A program made the position numbers and the translations under genes. The notes under the pieces are model-generated. The model did no database searches, had not been told where the DNA came from, and saw only the letters and a program-made list of their open reading frames with translations. Shown one piece after another: positions 34,327 through 43,695 of a DNA stretch of 64,000 nt. The stretch is from Croceivirga sp. (GTDB taxonomy: Bacteria > Bacteroidota > Bacteroidia > Flavobacteriales > Flavobacteriaceae). Within the stretch, counting starts at the first letter, position 1. Each line of letters opens with the position of its first letter. The DNA lies in the NCBI GenBank assembly GCA_028284285.1, contig JANQSA010000051.1, positions 62,001 through 126,000 of the forward strand. The letters are read 5' to 3'.

Positions 34327-36729
34327 TTAAAATTGGTAATTCAATGTGAAAAGTAAATTTATCCCGGGTTCATCTGCAAAATATCTGAACTCATTCAAAT
34401 AATTGCGATAACTGGTATTTAATAGATTTTGAGCAGCAATACTTCCTCCAAATCTGTCCCATTTAAAATCCCAGGATGCGTCAAGTAAAAAGTAGCCATT
34501 GGGTGCATCCAAAAAATCGAAAATTTCGGAGTCTGGTGTAATTACTGTTGATCCGTCCACTAAATCTTCGAGCGGTACCGTTCGTGGTGCTTGAAATTGT
34601 TCAAACGTATAGCTTGGGCGTAGCGTCCATTTTGAGGAATCAAAAATCCACATCTCGCCTTGATCCCATTCTAACTCAAGATTGGTGGAAATAGGTGCTA
34701 TATTAATTAGAGGTTCATCTTGGCCTGTATTTCTAGACCATAGATAACTCAAGCCGTAAGTGGCAGATAAATCATTAGTGAGCTCTTTTTTCCACGTATA
34801 ATCCAAACCTAAAAACAACGCATCAGCCTGGTCATAATAAAAGGTGGGATTAACCCCTGTAAACCCCCGGCTAACCCCTACGGGCCTGTAAAATATAAAG
34901 TTGTCTATATAATTCACATAGGTAGTGATGACGTGTGTGTTGTTGTTATTATACGTGCGGAATTCATTGGTCAGTTTATACCCCCTTTCTAATTCCACAC
35001 TACTTTCATCTAAAAGGGTAACTTGAGAAGTGTTAAGTGTACCATCATCATTAAATCCGGATCGTAACAAACCAAATATCGATCTTGAACCATGTCTCCC
35101 GAAACTAAAAAGCTCTGCTACATTGGGTGTACGAAAGGCCGAACCTATGTTGGTTTTAAAACTACTGTTCCCGGAAAGCTGCCATTGATAGCCTAATGAG
35201 GTTGTGAAATTGGTAAACGTATAGCGATCTCTAAAAATAGCTTGCGTATTATCACGCCCACGTACATCATTGGTTTCGGTATCTAATCGAAGCCCCACCT
35301 CAAAAGTATCTTCGCCAAATTGTATTTTTTCAATTATAAAAGCGCTAAACCTACTTGCATTATAATTAGGAATAAAAGGTACATTGAAAGTACCTGGATT
35401 GTTGTCATTGTTTTGTTCAAAATATTGCACTCCTATGGACCCATCTATGCCTTTCCAAGTGGGGTGTTCCCATTCCAGTTGATAATCATAGGTTAGCAAA
35501 TCCAAATCTATAATAGGAAACTCTTCGTTCCTGCGCACATCAAATTCGCGTCTTTTATTTAATTGTACACCGGCACGAAAATTAAGTTTACCTTCTTCAG
35601 AATATTTCCAATCTACTTCTGCTTTGGCAAGGTGGTGCTGTGTAATATGATTCGGTTCTCTAACCGTATAGGTAAATGGATCCGTAAAGTCCGGCACATC
35701 TGCATTATAGGCTCTAATTAATGCCTCGGAACTCTCAACAAAGGATGCACGCAATAAACCCAGATCCTGATCTATAAAACTGTAGTATATTTTAAAATCC
35801 CAATCGTTGAGATAATGTCGGACACCTAAACCAAATGCGCTTTCTTCCTTCCCCGTATTACTAAGATTGTAATCGGGTGCTTTACGATCACCTATCCTTG
35901 TATAACTCCCATTTGCAAAATAGCTCCATTTTTCCGTGCCTTGACCAATTTCTACATTTGCATTATACCCACGGCCGTTGGTTTGATACCCTATTCCTGC
36001 AGTACCGTACAATGGGTTATCTAATACTAAAGGGTTGGGTTCAACAAGTACAACACCACTTAAAGCTTCGGGACCAAACCGTACTCCTGCAGCACCTTTG
36101 ATTACTGTAATGTTATTTGCAGCATTAATGTCTATTTCCGGGGCATGTTCTGTTCCCCAATTTTGAAAGCCATGCTTTAACCCATTGTTTAAAATTAAAA
36201 TCCGGTTCCCCGACAACCCATGAATCACAGGCAACTGCACATTGGTGCCGGTTGAGGCAAAGGTCACTCCTTCAACTTTTGATAAAGATGCGGCCAAGGA
36301 TTGTGTGGGATTACTACTAATTTCTGCTTTATTCAGGGTAATTTGGGCAACAGTTTCGGTACCTATTACTTTGTTTTTTTCAGCTTGGACAGTCACTTCG
36401 TCCAATCCGGTAATCTTTTCTGTTAAGTAAAATGAGGCTAACGAGCCTTGTTCATTCCGATGTACCTGCCTGGATTGTGAATACCCAAGGGAAGCGATGA
36501 TCAAAGTATTGGTTTCGGAACATAAACCGGTGATCAAAAACGCGCCATCTTCGTTAGTAGTTGCATATTTTTCTATACCTTCAACTCGAACCGTAGCATA
36601 GGGTATGGGCGCTTTCGTTACTGCGTCCAGGACCATCCCTTTAACGGTATAGGCACAAGATTCGTTTTGGCCTAGCACAAAGGAGGACCAAAACAAGGCA
36701 AATAACAAAATGGGAAGCAGTGGCTTCAT
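34327..36729 (-). CDS. TonB-dependent outer-membrane receptor, possible metal uptake
   Basis: The 800-residue protein has a signal peptide (about 1-20), a carboxypeptidase-D-like regulatory domain (about 27-110), a plug domain (about 115-230; VIHGLSGNRILILNNGLKHG and GVRFGPEALSGVVLVEP) and a 22-strand-type barrel ending in LLFTLNYQF with terminal Phe. There is no SusD partner, so a polysaccharide role is unlikely. The plug segment resembles ZnuD-like receptors, and the neighbours are an acidic lipoprotein, two small His/Cys proteins and a Zur-like dyad. A zinc or other metal-complex substrate is therefore inferred, with moderate confidence. Confidence 0.85.
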   Translation of the reverse strand: MKPLLPILLFALFWSSFVLGQNESCAYTVKGMVLDAVTKAPIPYATVRVEGIEKYATTNEDGAFLITGLCSETNTLIIASLGYSQSRQVHRNEQGSLASFYLTEKITGLDEVTVQAEKNKVIGTETVAQITLNKAEISSNPTQSLAASLSKVEGVTFASTGTNVQLPVIHGLSGNRILILNNGLKHGFQNWGTEHAPEIDINAANNITVIKGAAGVRFGPEALSGVVLVEPNPLVLDNPLYGTAGIGYQTNGRGYNANVEIGQGTEKWSYFANGSYTRIGDRKAPDYNLSNTGKEESAFGLGVRHYLNDWDFKIYYSFIDQDLGLLRASFVESSEALIRAYNADVPDFTDPFTYTVREPNHITQHHLAKAEVDWKYSEEGKLNFRAGVQLNKRREFDVRRNEEFPIIDLDLLTYDYQLEWEHPTWKGIDGSIGVQYFEQNNDNNPGTFNVPFIPNYNASRFSAFIIEKIQFGEDTFEVGLRLDTETNDVRGRDNTQAIFRDRYTFTNFTTSLGYQWQLSGNSSFKTNIGSAFRTPNVAELFSFGRHGSRSIFGLLRSGFNDDGTLNTSQVTLLDESSVELERGYKLTNEFRTYNNNNTHVITTYVNYIDNFIFYRPVGVSRGFTGVNPTFYYDQADALFLGLDYTWKKELTNDLSATYGLSYLWSRNTGQDEPLINIAPISTNLELEWDQGEMWIFDSSKWTLRPSYTFEQFQAPRTVPLEDLVDGSTVITPDSEIFDFLDAPNGYFLLDASWDFKWDRFGGSIAAQNLLNTSYRNYLNEFRYFADEPGINLLFTLNYQF

Positions 36730-36837
36730 ACAGATCCACTTTTAAAGGATAAATAAAAAGAGACTATCAGGGGTAAAAGAACCCGGATTCTTAATTCCTT
36801 TATCAATCGTAACCTTGAAGATTATGCAGATAAAAGT

Positions 36838-37143
36838 CTAAGCTAATAAAGGCGGGGGCCTGCCAAAAAGAGTTTTGTTGAAGACGGGTGCTACACAAAC
36901 ACTCTTGTAAGAATCTTTTTGTTGGTGAAAATGTGGTGCGTTATCAACTCTAATTGATGGAAAATCAGCAGGAGCAAAAAACTCTACATTTTGATGGTAA
37001 AGAGCATGTTCACAAAGTTCGCAATTGTCTTCGTGCTCGTCGTCATGGCTGTGATGCAAATGGTTGTGAATGGCAACGGAAGAGACCTTAAAGGCAATCA
37101 AAGCCAGCAATAATAAGATGTATAAATCCTTTTTCACTGCCAT
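36838..37143 (-). CDS. Small His-rich protein with CxxC motif
   Basis: The 101-residue protein starts at ATG 37143 (MAVKKDL), preferred over the TTG at 37152. After one membrane segment (about 6-24) comes a histidine cluster (HNHLHHSHDDEHED, His26-37), then Cys41-Glu-Leu-Cys44, a polar region with HFH, and a C-terminal GRPPPLLA. The plan matches the gene at 33082. A -7-like TAGCTTTG (minus strand, plus 37150-37157) ends just 6 bases before the ATG. The gene precedes the TonB receptor on the same strand with a 108-base gap. A metal-binding periplasmic role is likely but unproven. Confidence 0.6.
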   Translation of the reverse strand: MAVKKDLYILLLLALIAFKVSSVAIHNHLHHSHDDEHEDNCELCEHALYHQNVEFFAPADFPSIRVDNAPHFHQQKDSYKSVCVAPVFNKTLFGRPPPLLA

Positions 37144-37208
37144 AAGCAGCAAAGCTAAGTCTTTAGACCCAAAGCATTATGTTAAGAAATTCATAATTTT
37201 TATTCAGT

Positions 37209-37724
37209 CTATTTAAATAGAAAGGCCAATCCCATGCGTTTGAGCATCTTTTTTTCAAAACCCCAAAAGAAAGTAAATTGACCAAAAAGCCAACCAAACA
37301 ATACCAATAGTATTTGGTAAATGGGTAAAATGATCAGTATGCGTATGGGCCAATAGATCCAGCCGCTGGAAGTGGCCCTGTCAATTCCGATAAAATGGGT
37401 CAGGGGCTCCGCCAATTTTGCAGAAATACTGCCTGTTATGGCGAACACTATGAAGATGGCAATCATTTCCCATTTATACTCCACCACCCATTTGTTCTCC
37501 AGTTTTTTAAAGCACCATAAGAAAAAGCGTAACATAACAAAGTACAACAGCACAGTTACCCCAAGGGTAAAAGGCCATTCAAATCCCGTATTGTTCCATG
37601 AAAAAAGGTGTAATAGCCGTCTGGAGAACATATACGAGGTTCCAACCAGTGAAAGAAAACCTAAAATGGGGAAGAGCAATTGCCAGTTTTTGGAAATTTC
37701 CCATCGAAGCTTAAGGCGATTCAT
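37209..37724 (-). CDS. DUF6787-like membrane protein
   Basis: The 171-residue protein starts at ATG 37724 (MNRLKLRW); the frame's earlier start adds 14 residues with no clear purpose. About four membrane helices are visible, with conserved LKLRWEISKNWQLLFPILG near the start and LFGWLFGQFTFFWGFEKKMLKRMG at the end. The latter motif is typical of the small flavobacterial family next to serA-serC clusters. Function unknown. A strong hairpin at 37773-37805 separates it from the DUF937 gene. Confidence 0.65.
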   Translation of the reverse strand: MNRLKLRWEISKNWQLLFPILGFLSLVGTSYMFSRRLLHLFSWNNTGFEWPFTLGVTVLLYFVMLRFFLWCFKKLENKWVVEYKWEMIAIFIVFAITGSISAKLAEPLTHFIGIDRATSSGWIYWPIRILIILPIYQILLVLFGWLFGQFTFFWGFEKKMLKRMGLAFLFK

Positions 37725-37772
37725 TGTCCAAAAATAAGGCAATACCCGATGTATTTCCCAAACCAAGCAGTA

Positions 37773-37805
37773 AAAAAGCCATTTGCATATCGCAAATGGC
37801 TTTTT
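37773..37805 (-). terminator. Bidirectional rho-independent terminator
   Basis: AAAAAGCCATTTGC pairs perfectly with GCAAATGGCTTTTT around a 5-base loop; each strand ends in a T tract. On the minus strand it ends the fdx-side operon running through acyl-CoA reductase, serC, serA and DUF937. Confidence 0.85.
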
Positions 37806-37826
37806 CCTTTGTATTTGTATGAAATA

Positions 37827-38468
37827 TTATTTTCCAAATAAGCCGCCTAACAGGCCTCCAAGGCCTCCTTTTTTCTGACCGCCACTGTTTAATACCATAC
37901 CGGCCAGGTCATCCAATACGCTGCCGTCGCCATCGGAATCTAAAAACGACTCGATAAGGGATTGTTGCCGATCAGCTGTATTTCCACCCCCCATTAATCC
38001 TCCAAGAAGTCCGGAAAGCGCATCCGGGTTGTTTACGTTTTGTTGTCGGGTTTGTTTTCCTAAAAACCCCAGTAATATAGGAGCAGCTACCCTTAGAATT
38101 TGTGAGATGGAACCCGCGTCTAAGCCCGATTTTTGACTTAAAGCATTTTCCACCTGGGGTTGTTTGCTTCCAAGTACATGACCCAAAATTCCGGCACCAT
38201 CATCTATTACTTGTTGATCCACTCCGCCGCTGAATAATCCTCCCAGATTATCTAAAATACCTCCATCATGTTTGGAAGAAAGGGCATTATACAAGCCCTG
38301 GGCGCCCCCCGGGGTTGAAGCATTTCTTTTCATTGCGCCCATAAGTACGGGTAGGGCCATACCCAAAACATCCGCGGTTTTACCTTCGGATTGACCTGTT
38401 TGTCCGGCCACGCCACTGACAATTTGTTTGCCTATTGGGCTATTGATTAAATCTAATAATCCTGACAT
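37827..38468 (-). CDS. DUF937 (YidB-like) protein
   Basis: The 213-residue protein starts at ATG 38468 (MSGLLDLINSPIG). Two DUF937-like helical repeats are followed by a Gly/Leu-rich C-terminus (GGLGGLLGGLFGK) and a calcium-loop-like DSDGDGSVLDDL segment. No signal peptide is seen. The gene follows serA by 68 bases and is usually found there in flavobacteria. Function unknown; YidB-like proteins are abundant but uncharacterised. Confidence 0.75.
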   Translation of the reverse strand: MSGLLDLINSPIGKQIVSGVAGQTGQSEGKTADVLGMALPVLMGAMKRNASTPGGAQGLYNALSSKHDGGILDNLGGLFSGGVDQQVIDDGAGILGHVLGSKQPQVENALSQKSGLDAGSISQILRVAAPILLGFLGKQTRQQNVNNPDALSGLLGGLMGGGNTADRQQSLIESFLDSDGDGSVLDDLAGMVLNSGGQKKGGLGGLLGGLFGK

Positions 38469-38536
38469 TGTATTAGTGTTTAGAATGAGCAAACAATGTA
38501 CAAAAAGTGGGGATTAAAAATCAGTGGAGATGCAAA

Positions 38537-39496
38537 TTATTCCAAAGAATTAATGATTTTTTTAGCGAGTTCAATTCCAATTCTCTCCTGAGCTTCTACG
38601 GTAGAACCTCCCACATGTGGGGAAAGGGATATTTTGGGATGCATTAACACTCTTATCTCAGGAGTGGGCTCGGATTCAAATACATCTAAGCCCGCAAAAC
38701 CTACTTTACCGCTATCCAAAGCTTTGACTAAAGCCACTTCATCCAGGACGCCGCCCCTTGAGGCATTGATAATACCCACTCCGCTTTTCATTTTGTCAAT
38801 TTCAGAAGCTCCAATGACATAGTCTTTCTGGGATGGAAGGTGGAGCGTGATGAAATCGGATTCCTGTAATACCTGATCCAAAGGACTTCCGGTAAGCGAA
38901 AAATGTAGGGTTTGCCCATCAAAAAAAGAAAGCGCTACCGACTTTTCATCAGGATGATGATCATGAAAAACTACTTTCATCCCAATGCCAATGGCCAACC
39001 GGGCTACCTCCTGGCCAATATTTCCAAAACCTATAATACCAAGGGTTTTTCCCCGAAGCTCTGTAGCGCCGGCATAGGACTTTTTTAATTGGCCAAATCT
39101 TGTGTCGCCATCCAAGGGCATATTCCGGTTGGCATCCTGCAAAAATCGAACCCCGGTGAGTAAATGCGCAAAAACCAATTCCGCAACAGCGGTAGCAGAA
39201 GCTTCCGGGGTGTTAATCACCTGTACACCCTTGTCTTTAGCATAGCAAACATCAATATTATCCATGCCCACTCCGGCTCTACCTATAAGCCTTAGTTGTG
39301 GGCAGGCATCCAATAACTCCTTCTGCACGCTTGTAGCGCCACGAACCAGCAGCACCTCAATGGCATTCCGGTTGATGTAATTGGCAAGTTGTTCCTGCGC
39401 CACCCTTGTAGTGAACACTTCAAATCCCTTCTGTTCAAGAAGTTCTTTCCCGGCATCGGATATCCCATCGTTGGCCAGAATTTTCGTTTTCCCCAT
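38537..39496 (-). CDS. serA: D-3-phosphoglycerate dehydrogenase
   Basis: SerA oxidises 3-phosphoglycerate to 3-phosphohydroxypyruvate with NAD, the first step of serine synthesis. The 319-residue short form lacks the C-terminal ACT regulatory domain. The Rossmann motif GIIGFGNIGQEVARLA, substrate-binding VRGATSVQ and the catalytic Arg/Glu/His set (INASRGGVLDEVAL, SPHVGGSTVEAQ) are present. It follows serC by 40 bases in the same operon. The lack of the ACT domain suggests that feedback inhibition by serine is absent or uses another mechanism. Confidence 0.93.
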   Translation of the reverse strand: MGKTKILANDGISDAGKELLEQKGFEVFTTRVAQEQLANYINRNAIEVLLVRGATSVQKELLDACPQLRLIGRAGVGMDNIDVCYAKDKGVQVINTPEASATAVAELVFAHLLTGVRFLQDANRNMPLDGDTRFGQLKKSYAGATELRGKTLGIIGFGNIGQEVARLAIGIGMKVVFHDHHPDEKSVALSFFDGQTLHFSLTGSPLDQVLQESDFITLHLPSQKDYVIGASEIDKMKSGVGIINASRGGVLDEVALVKALDSGKVGFAGLDVFESEPTPEIRVLMHPKISLSPHVGGSTVEAQERIGIELAKKIINSLE

Positions 39497-39536
39497 TCCT
39501 TGGTTTAAGGTGTTATATTTTAAGTAAGTCCTTCAA

Positions 39537-40601
39537 TTAGCCTTTTCGTTCCAATTCACTCATTATGTCTACCAAAACGCCAACACTTTCCATGGGAAGT
39601 GCATTATACATAGACGCCCGGTAACCCCCTACGGAACGGTGGCCGTTTATGCCGTTTATACCCGCCTCCTTGCACATTTCATCAAAGGTTTCTTTTAGAG
39701 TGTCATCGGTGATATTAAATGTGGCATTCATCAGGGAACGGTCCTCCTTTTTGGCATAGCCTGAGAATACCGGGTTGAGATCAATCTCAGAATAAATCAA
39801 TTTGGCTTTTTTGTCATTCTGCTCCTCAATTGCGGGAATACCTCCCAAATCCTTTAGCCATTGCAGTGTGAGCATGGAGACATATACCGCAAACACGGAT
39901 GGGGTGTTGAACATGCTATCTTTGGCTATGTGTGTCTTGTAATCTAACATAGATGGAATTTTTCTGGAGACTTTTCCCAAGATATCCTCTTTTACTACGA
40001 TCAAAGTAGTGCCGGCAGGGCCCATGTTCTTTTGGGCTCCCGCATAGATAATGTCGAATTTTGAAAAGTCCAATTGTCTTGAGAAGATATCGGAACTCAT
40101 ATCACAGACCAGTGGCACAGCTATCTCCGGAAACTTTTTAATTTGTGTGCCAAATATGGTGTTGTTGGAAGTGAGGTGAAGGTAATCCAGGTCTTCCGGT
40201 ATGACATAGTTTTTAGGAATATGATTGAAATTTTCCTCTTGTGAGGAAGCTACTTCCAATACTTCTCCAAACAATCTTGCCTCCTTAATAGCCTTTAAAC
40301 TCCAGGTACCGGTATTTACGTACCCCGCCCGTTTTTCCAACAGATTATAGGCAACCGTTAAAAATTGAGTACTTGCTCCGCCTTGTAGAAATAGCGCCGA
40401 ATACCCTTTATTTTCCAACCCTAACAGTTCCAGCGCCAAATGGCGGGCGCTTTCCATAATGGACACAAACTCCTTGCTGCGATGCGAAATTTCAATAAGG
40501 GAAAGCCCCATTCCGTCCAGTTCAATTACTGCCTCAGCTGCTTTTTTCATTACCGGTTCCGGCAATATGCAAGGGCCCGCGCTAAAATTATGTTTTTTCA
40601 T
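39537..40601 (-). CDS. serC: Phosphoserine aminotransferase
   Basis: SerC transaminates 3-phosphohydroxypyruvate with glutamate, the second step of serine synthesis; the family also acts in PLP synthesis. The 354-residue protein has the N-terminal NFSAGPCILPEPVM, the phosphate loop QGGASTQF and the PLP lysine in IIYAGAQKNMGPAG. GINGHRSVGGYRASMYNA near the end is typical. It lies between the acyl-CoA reductase and serA genes on the same strand. Confidence 0.95.
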   Translation of the reverse strand: MKKHNFSAGPCILPEPVMKKAAEAVIELDGMGLSLIEISHRSKEFVSIMESARHLALELLGLENKGYSALFLQGGASTQFLTVAYNLLEKRAGYVNTGTWSLKAIKEARLFGEVLEVASSQEENFNHIPKNYVIPEDLDYLHLTSNNTIFGTQIKKFPEIAVPLVCDMSSDIFSRQLDFSKFDIIYAGAQKNMGPAGTTLIVVKEDILGKVSRKIPSMLDYKTHIAKDSMFNTPSVFAVYVSMLTLQWLKDLGGIPAIEEQNDKKAKLIYSEIDLNPVFSGYAKKEDRSLMNATFNITDDTLKETFDEMCKEAGINGINGHRSVGGYRASMYNALPMESVGVLVDIMSELERKG

Positions 40602-40686
40602 GTATATCGCTTTTGTCTCTGCCTGGTATCACTTAAAAAATAATGGGCAAAGGTCTTAAAATTTTATGGATTGGAGGTAGTATAAT

Positions 40687-41736
40687 TTACCCCAGATCGA
40701 TTAAAAACTCCAGGGTGTCTATTCCGTCGGCATAATCGTTAAGTTCAGGGGACTGTGCTGTACCGGGCGGCACTTCATTGGGTAAAAAATTATAAGACAC
40801 TACGCATTGAATGGCATGGGAAGATGGGAGCAACTGTTGTTTTAATGCGTCGGAGTCCCGGTAATACTCAAAGAAGAGGGTGCCCACTGGGGAGGCAATG
40901 CCTTTATCCTCTTTTAAAATTACAAATCCGTTGTCCAGAATTTTACAATCGGACATTAGGTATACCGCCTTATTGTAATCGTAATTATTGGCGTACTTAT
41001 GATTTTGAAGAATGGAATTCCAGGGTAAAATAGCCGAAAAGAAAAGATCAAAATCATACCCTTCCGGGACATAAAGTTTGGATACGCTTCTACAACCCAA
41101 TCCAAAATACCTAAAAACATCTTCTCCAAGCAGTGACAAGGTCTCCTGGGATTCTTTTCCTGTCAACACCGCTATGGAATTCCTATTTTTCCGGATAATA
41201 TGAGGAAACGCGCTAAAATAGTACTCAAAATAGCGTCCTGTATTATTGCTCCCCGTTGCAATTACCCCATCAAAATCCTGTAGTTTTCCTTCGGTAAAAG
41301 CAATCCATTCTTTAATACCGTCATCCACAGCCATGAGGTATTCCACCAAAAAGGGTAATAAAACCTTGTCGTTGGAAGAAAGCTTGACCAATACTGTATT
41401 TCCCGAAAATAACACACATAAAAAATCGTGGAAGCCCACAAGGGGAATATTGCCCGCCATGATTATCGCGATCCTTTTCGGTTTTTTCTGTTCAGGTAAA
41501 GTATAGGACGAGAGCCATTGTACAACTTTTTCCCGGGAGAGCACCTTGCTCCAATACTTGAGGACATGATGGATGTTCTCAATGCTGAACCAGGGATTTT
41601 CTAAATGAGCTTGTTCAACAGCTTTTTCAAGTTTCCCGCTCCATACATCCGTAGCGGTATTTCCACTTTCACAAAAATTGTTAAGGAATTCACCTAGTTT
41701 CACAAAAATGTTCAAATGCCGGGGGTAAAGTGCCAT
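40687..41736 (-). CDS. LuxC-type acyl-CoA/acyl-protein reductase
   Basis: The 349-residue protein belongs to the LuxC family, NADPH-dependent reductases making aldehydes from activated fatty acids, but flavobacterial members outside lux operons have no proven substrate. [19 protein letters not shown] and the catalytic-cysteine region [19 protein letters not shown] (cysteine in GLGCRS) are clear. It is the first gene of the minus-strand operon running into serC-serA and divergent from the ferredoxin gene. The pairing with an electron-carrying ferredoxin is conserved in flavobacteria. Confidence 0.8.
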   Translation of the reverse strand: MALYPRHLNIFVKLGEFLNNFCESGNTATDVWSGKLEKAVEQAHLENPWFSIENIHHVLKYWSKVLSREKVVQWLSSYTLPEQKKPKRIAIIMAGNIPLVGFHDFLCVLFSGNTVLVKLSSNDKVLLPFLVEYLMAVDDGIKEWIAFTEGKLQDFDGVIATGSNNTGRYFEYYFSAFPHIIRKNRNSIAVLTGKESQETLSLLGEDVFRYFGLGCRSVSKLYVPEGYDFDLFFSAILPWNSILQNHKYANNYDYNKAVYLMSDCKILDNGFVILKEDKGIASPVGTLFFEYYRDSDALKQQLLPSSHAIQCVVSYNFLPNEVPPGTAQSPELNDYADGIDTLEFLIDLG

Positions 41737-41803
41737 TATATTTGTAGAGTATGTCGCCAGGATTTATTTTTGTGTAAAAGTAAGCATTGAAAAAGGAAAG
41801 ATC

Positions 41804-42157
41804 ATGGCTATCATTATAACCGATGAATGCATAAATTGTGGGGCGTGCGAACCCGAATGCCCCAATACTGCGATTTATGAAGGTGCGGAGGAGTGGCGCT
41901 ACAGTGACGGAACTTCTCTAAAGGGGAATGTAGTATTGCCCAATGGCAAAGAGGTTAATGCAGATGAGGTGCAGGAACCTGTTAGTGATGAAGTATATTA
42001 CATCTCTCCGGACAAATGTACGGAGTGTATGGGCTTTCATGAGGAGCCACAATGTGCTGCGGTATGCCCGGTAGATTGTTGCGTCCCTGACGAAGACCAT
42101 GTAGAAACCGAAGAAGAACTCCTGGGGAAGCAACGTTTTATGCATCCGGACGGATAA
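41804..42157 (+). CDS. Two-cluster [4Fe-4S] ferredoxin, YfhL/FdxA-like
   Basis: The 117-residue cytoplasmic electron carrier has a first site [18 protein letters not shown] and a second site [23 protein letters not shown] with an insertion between the second and third cysteine, typical of the Alvin-type ferredoxins. An additional 40-residue insert lies between the sites. It is divergent from the acyl-CoA reductase. TATATTTG at about 41739-41746 looks like its -7 element. A terminator follows at 42181-42207. Confidence 0.9.
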   Translation: MAIIITDECINCGACEPECPNTAIYEGAEEWRYSDGTSLKGNVVLPNGKEVNADEVQEPVSDEVYYISPDKCTECMGFHEEPQCAAVCPVDCCVPDEDHVETEEELLGKQRFMHPDG

Positions 42158-42180
42158 TTAATACAAAAGGAATTATTTCA

Positions 42181-42207
42181 CCCGAATCCCTGTGATTCGG
42201 GTTTTTT
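42181..42207 (+). terminator. Rho-independent terminator of the ferredoxin gene
   Basis: CCCGAATC pairs with GATTCGGG around the loop CCTGT and is followed by six T. It begins 24 bases after the ferredoxin stop. Confidence 0.85.
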
Positions 42208-42333
42208 ATGGAAAAGGAGAAAGCGTATACCGGCATCTGGATGAAGATCGGATGTTTTTTGTCTGCTCTGGCCATTCTGGGGGTAGCTACCGTGATTATT
42301 ATCTTTATATTCAACCTGTGGAGCGGTTTTTAA
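42208..42333 (+). CDS. Possible 41-residue single-helix membrane protein
   Basis: A short frame starts at the ATG directly after the T-run of the ferredoxin terminator. It encodes a charged N-terminus (MEKEKAYTGIWMK) and one hydrophobic helix (about 14-36, SALAILGVATVIIIFIF). Composition like that of a real membrane peptide speaks for it. Against it, no promoter or ribosome site has room between the terminator and the ATG, so its mRNA would have to come from readthrough. I could not recognise a family. Confidence 0.35.
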   Translation: MEKEKAYTGIWMKIGCFLSALAILGVATVIIIFIFNLWSGF

Positions 42334-42493
42334 TAGTAGTACCCATTAAAACCTCAACCAATATCCTATATTTGCTGCCTTAAAATTTGATTTGAGATTT
42401 CATGGAATGGGTTGACTATAACAAATGGTTCTACTCCTAAATAGCAAGGGATCTCGCTAATCTTTGATCTAACAGCAATAGTCTCCTAAACTT

Positions 42494-43588
42494 ATGAAAG
42501 CTGGAATTGTAGGACTACCCAACGTAGGAAAGTCAACATTGTTTAACTGTCTTTCCAATGCCAAAGCACAAAGTGCGAACTTTCCTTTTTGCACTATTGA
42601 ACCCAATATTGGGGTGGTCAATGTTCCTGACCATCGCCTGGAAAAGCTTGAAGCCTTGGTGAAGCCCCAACAAGTGGTGCCGGCTACTGTGGAAATTGTA
42701 GATATTGCAGGCCTGGTCAAAGGGGCCAGTAAAGGTGAAGGATTGGGCAATCAATTTCTGGGGAATATTCGTGAAACCGATGCTATTTTACATGTACTTC
42801 GCTGTTTTGACAATGACAATGTGGTTCATGTGGATGGATCAGTGGATCCCATTCGGGATAAGGAAACCATTGATATGGAATTGCAACTCAGGGACCTGGA
42901 AAGTGTGGAAAAGCGATTGGATAAAGTGAACAGGGCAGCTAAAACCGGGAATAAAGACGCGCAAAAAGAAGTAGCTGTACTTAATGCGGTGAAAGAGGGG
43001 CTGGAATCCGGAAAATCGGCACGGGCCATCGCAATAGCATTGGAGGATCGGGCGGAGTATATACAACCCCTGCAATTAATTACGGATAAGCCGGTAATGT
43101 ATGTTTGCAATGTAGACGAGAAAGCGGCGGTGGAGGGCAATACTTATGTACAACAAGTTCGGGAAGCGGTAAAAGATGAAAATGCCGAGGTGATTTATCT
43201 GGCGGTAGGTACCGAAGCCGATATCGCCGAGCTGGAATCGTATGAAGAACAACAATTGTTCTTAGAGGATCTGGGTCTTTCGGAACCAGGTTCGGCCAAA
43301 TTGATACGAGGGGCGTACAAGCTTCTCAAACTGGAAACGTATTTTACCGCCGGAGAAAAAGAAGTAAGGGCCTGGACGATACAAAAAGGTTTCACCGCTC
43401 CTCAAGCAGCCGGAGTGATCCACACAGACTTTGAAAAGGGCTTTATACGTGCCGAGGTGATCGCATTTGAAGAGTATATTCACCACGGTAGCGAAGCCAA
43501 AGTGAAAGAGGCGGGTAAAATGCGTGTGGAAGGCAAGGACTATGTGGTAAAAGATGGAGACGTGATGCATTTTCGGTTTAATGTGTGA
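42494..43588 (+). CDS. ychF: Redox-regulated ATPase YchF
   Basis: YchF is a universally conserved Obg-like P-loop NTPase that prefers ATP and associates with ribosomes. The 364-residue length is standard. G1 GLPNVGKST is at about 7-15, the G3 region [17 protein letters not shown] is intact, and the C-terminal TGS domain ([15 protein letters not shown] to [20 protein letters not shown]) is complete. It stands alone upstream of parE. Confidence 0.97.
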   Translation: MKAGIVGLPNVGKSTLFNCLSNAKAQSANFPFCTIEPNIGVVNVPDHRLEKLEALVKPQQVVPATVEIVDIAGLVKGASKGEGLGNQFLGNIRETDAILHVLRCFDNDNVVHVDGSVDPIRDKETIDMELQLRDLESVEKRLDKVNRAAKTGNKDAQKEVAVLNAVKEGLESGKSARAIAIALEDRAEYIQPLQLITDKPVMYVCNVDEKAAVEGNTYVQQVREAVKDENAEVIYLAVGTEADIAELESYEEQQLFLEDLGLSEPGSAKLIRGAYKLLKLETYFTAGEKEVRAWTIQKGFTAPQAAGVIHTDFEKGFIRAEVIAFEEYIHHGSEAKVKEAGKMRVEGKDYVVKDGDVMHFRFNV

Positions 43589-43695
43589 GAGAACTATCAA
43601 CAATCCATTGGTTTTCTTTGTTGATTACTTTCCTGCTGTCCCATTTTGATTTTTGCCCCATAATTTTATATTAGACGGGATAATCCCACTATTAC

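Larger units (their letters stand above)
42158..42493. other. 336-base gap between ferredoxin and ychF
   Basis: It contains the ferredoxin terminator, the possible 41-residue frame and, near 42367-42374, TATATTTG, a good -7 element for ychF about 120 bases before its ATG. Nothing else was recognised. Confidence 0.5.

Noticed and set aside
42192-42383. 63-codon plus-strand frame after the ferredoxin gene
   Set aside because: It starts inside the terminator stem, has no recognisable features, and the other frame (42208-42333) encodes a better membrane peptide.
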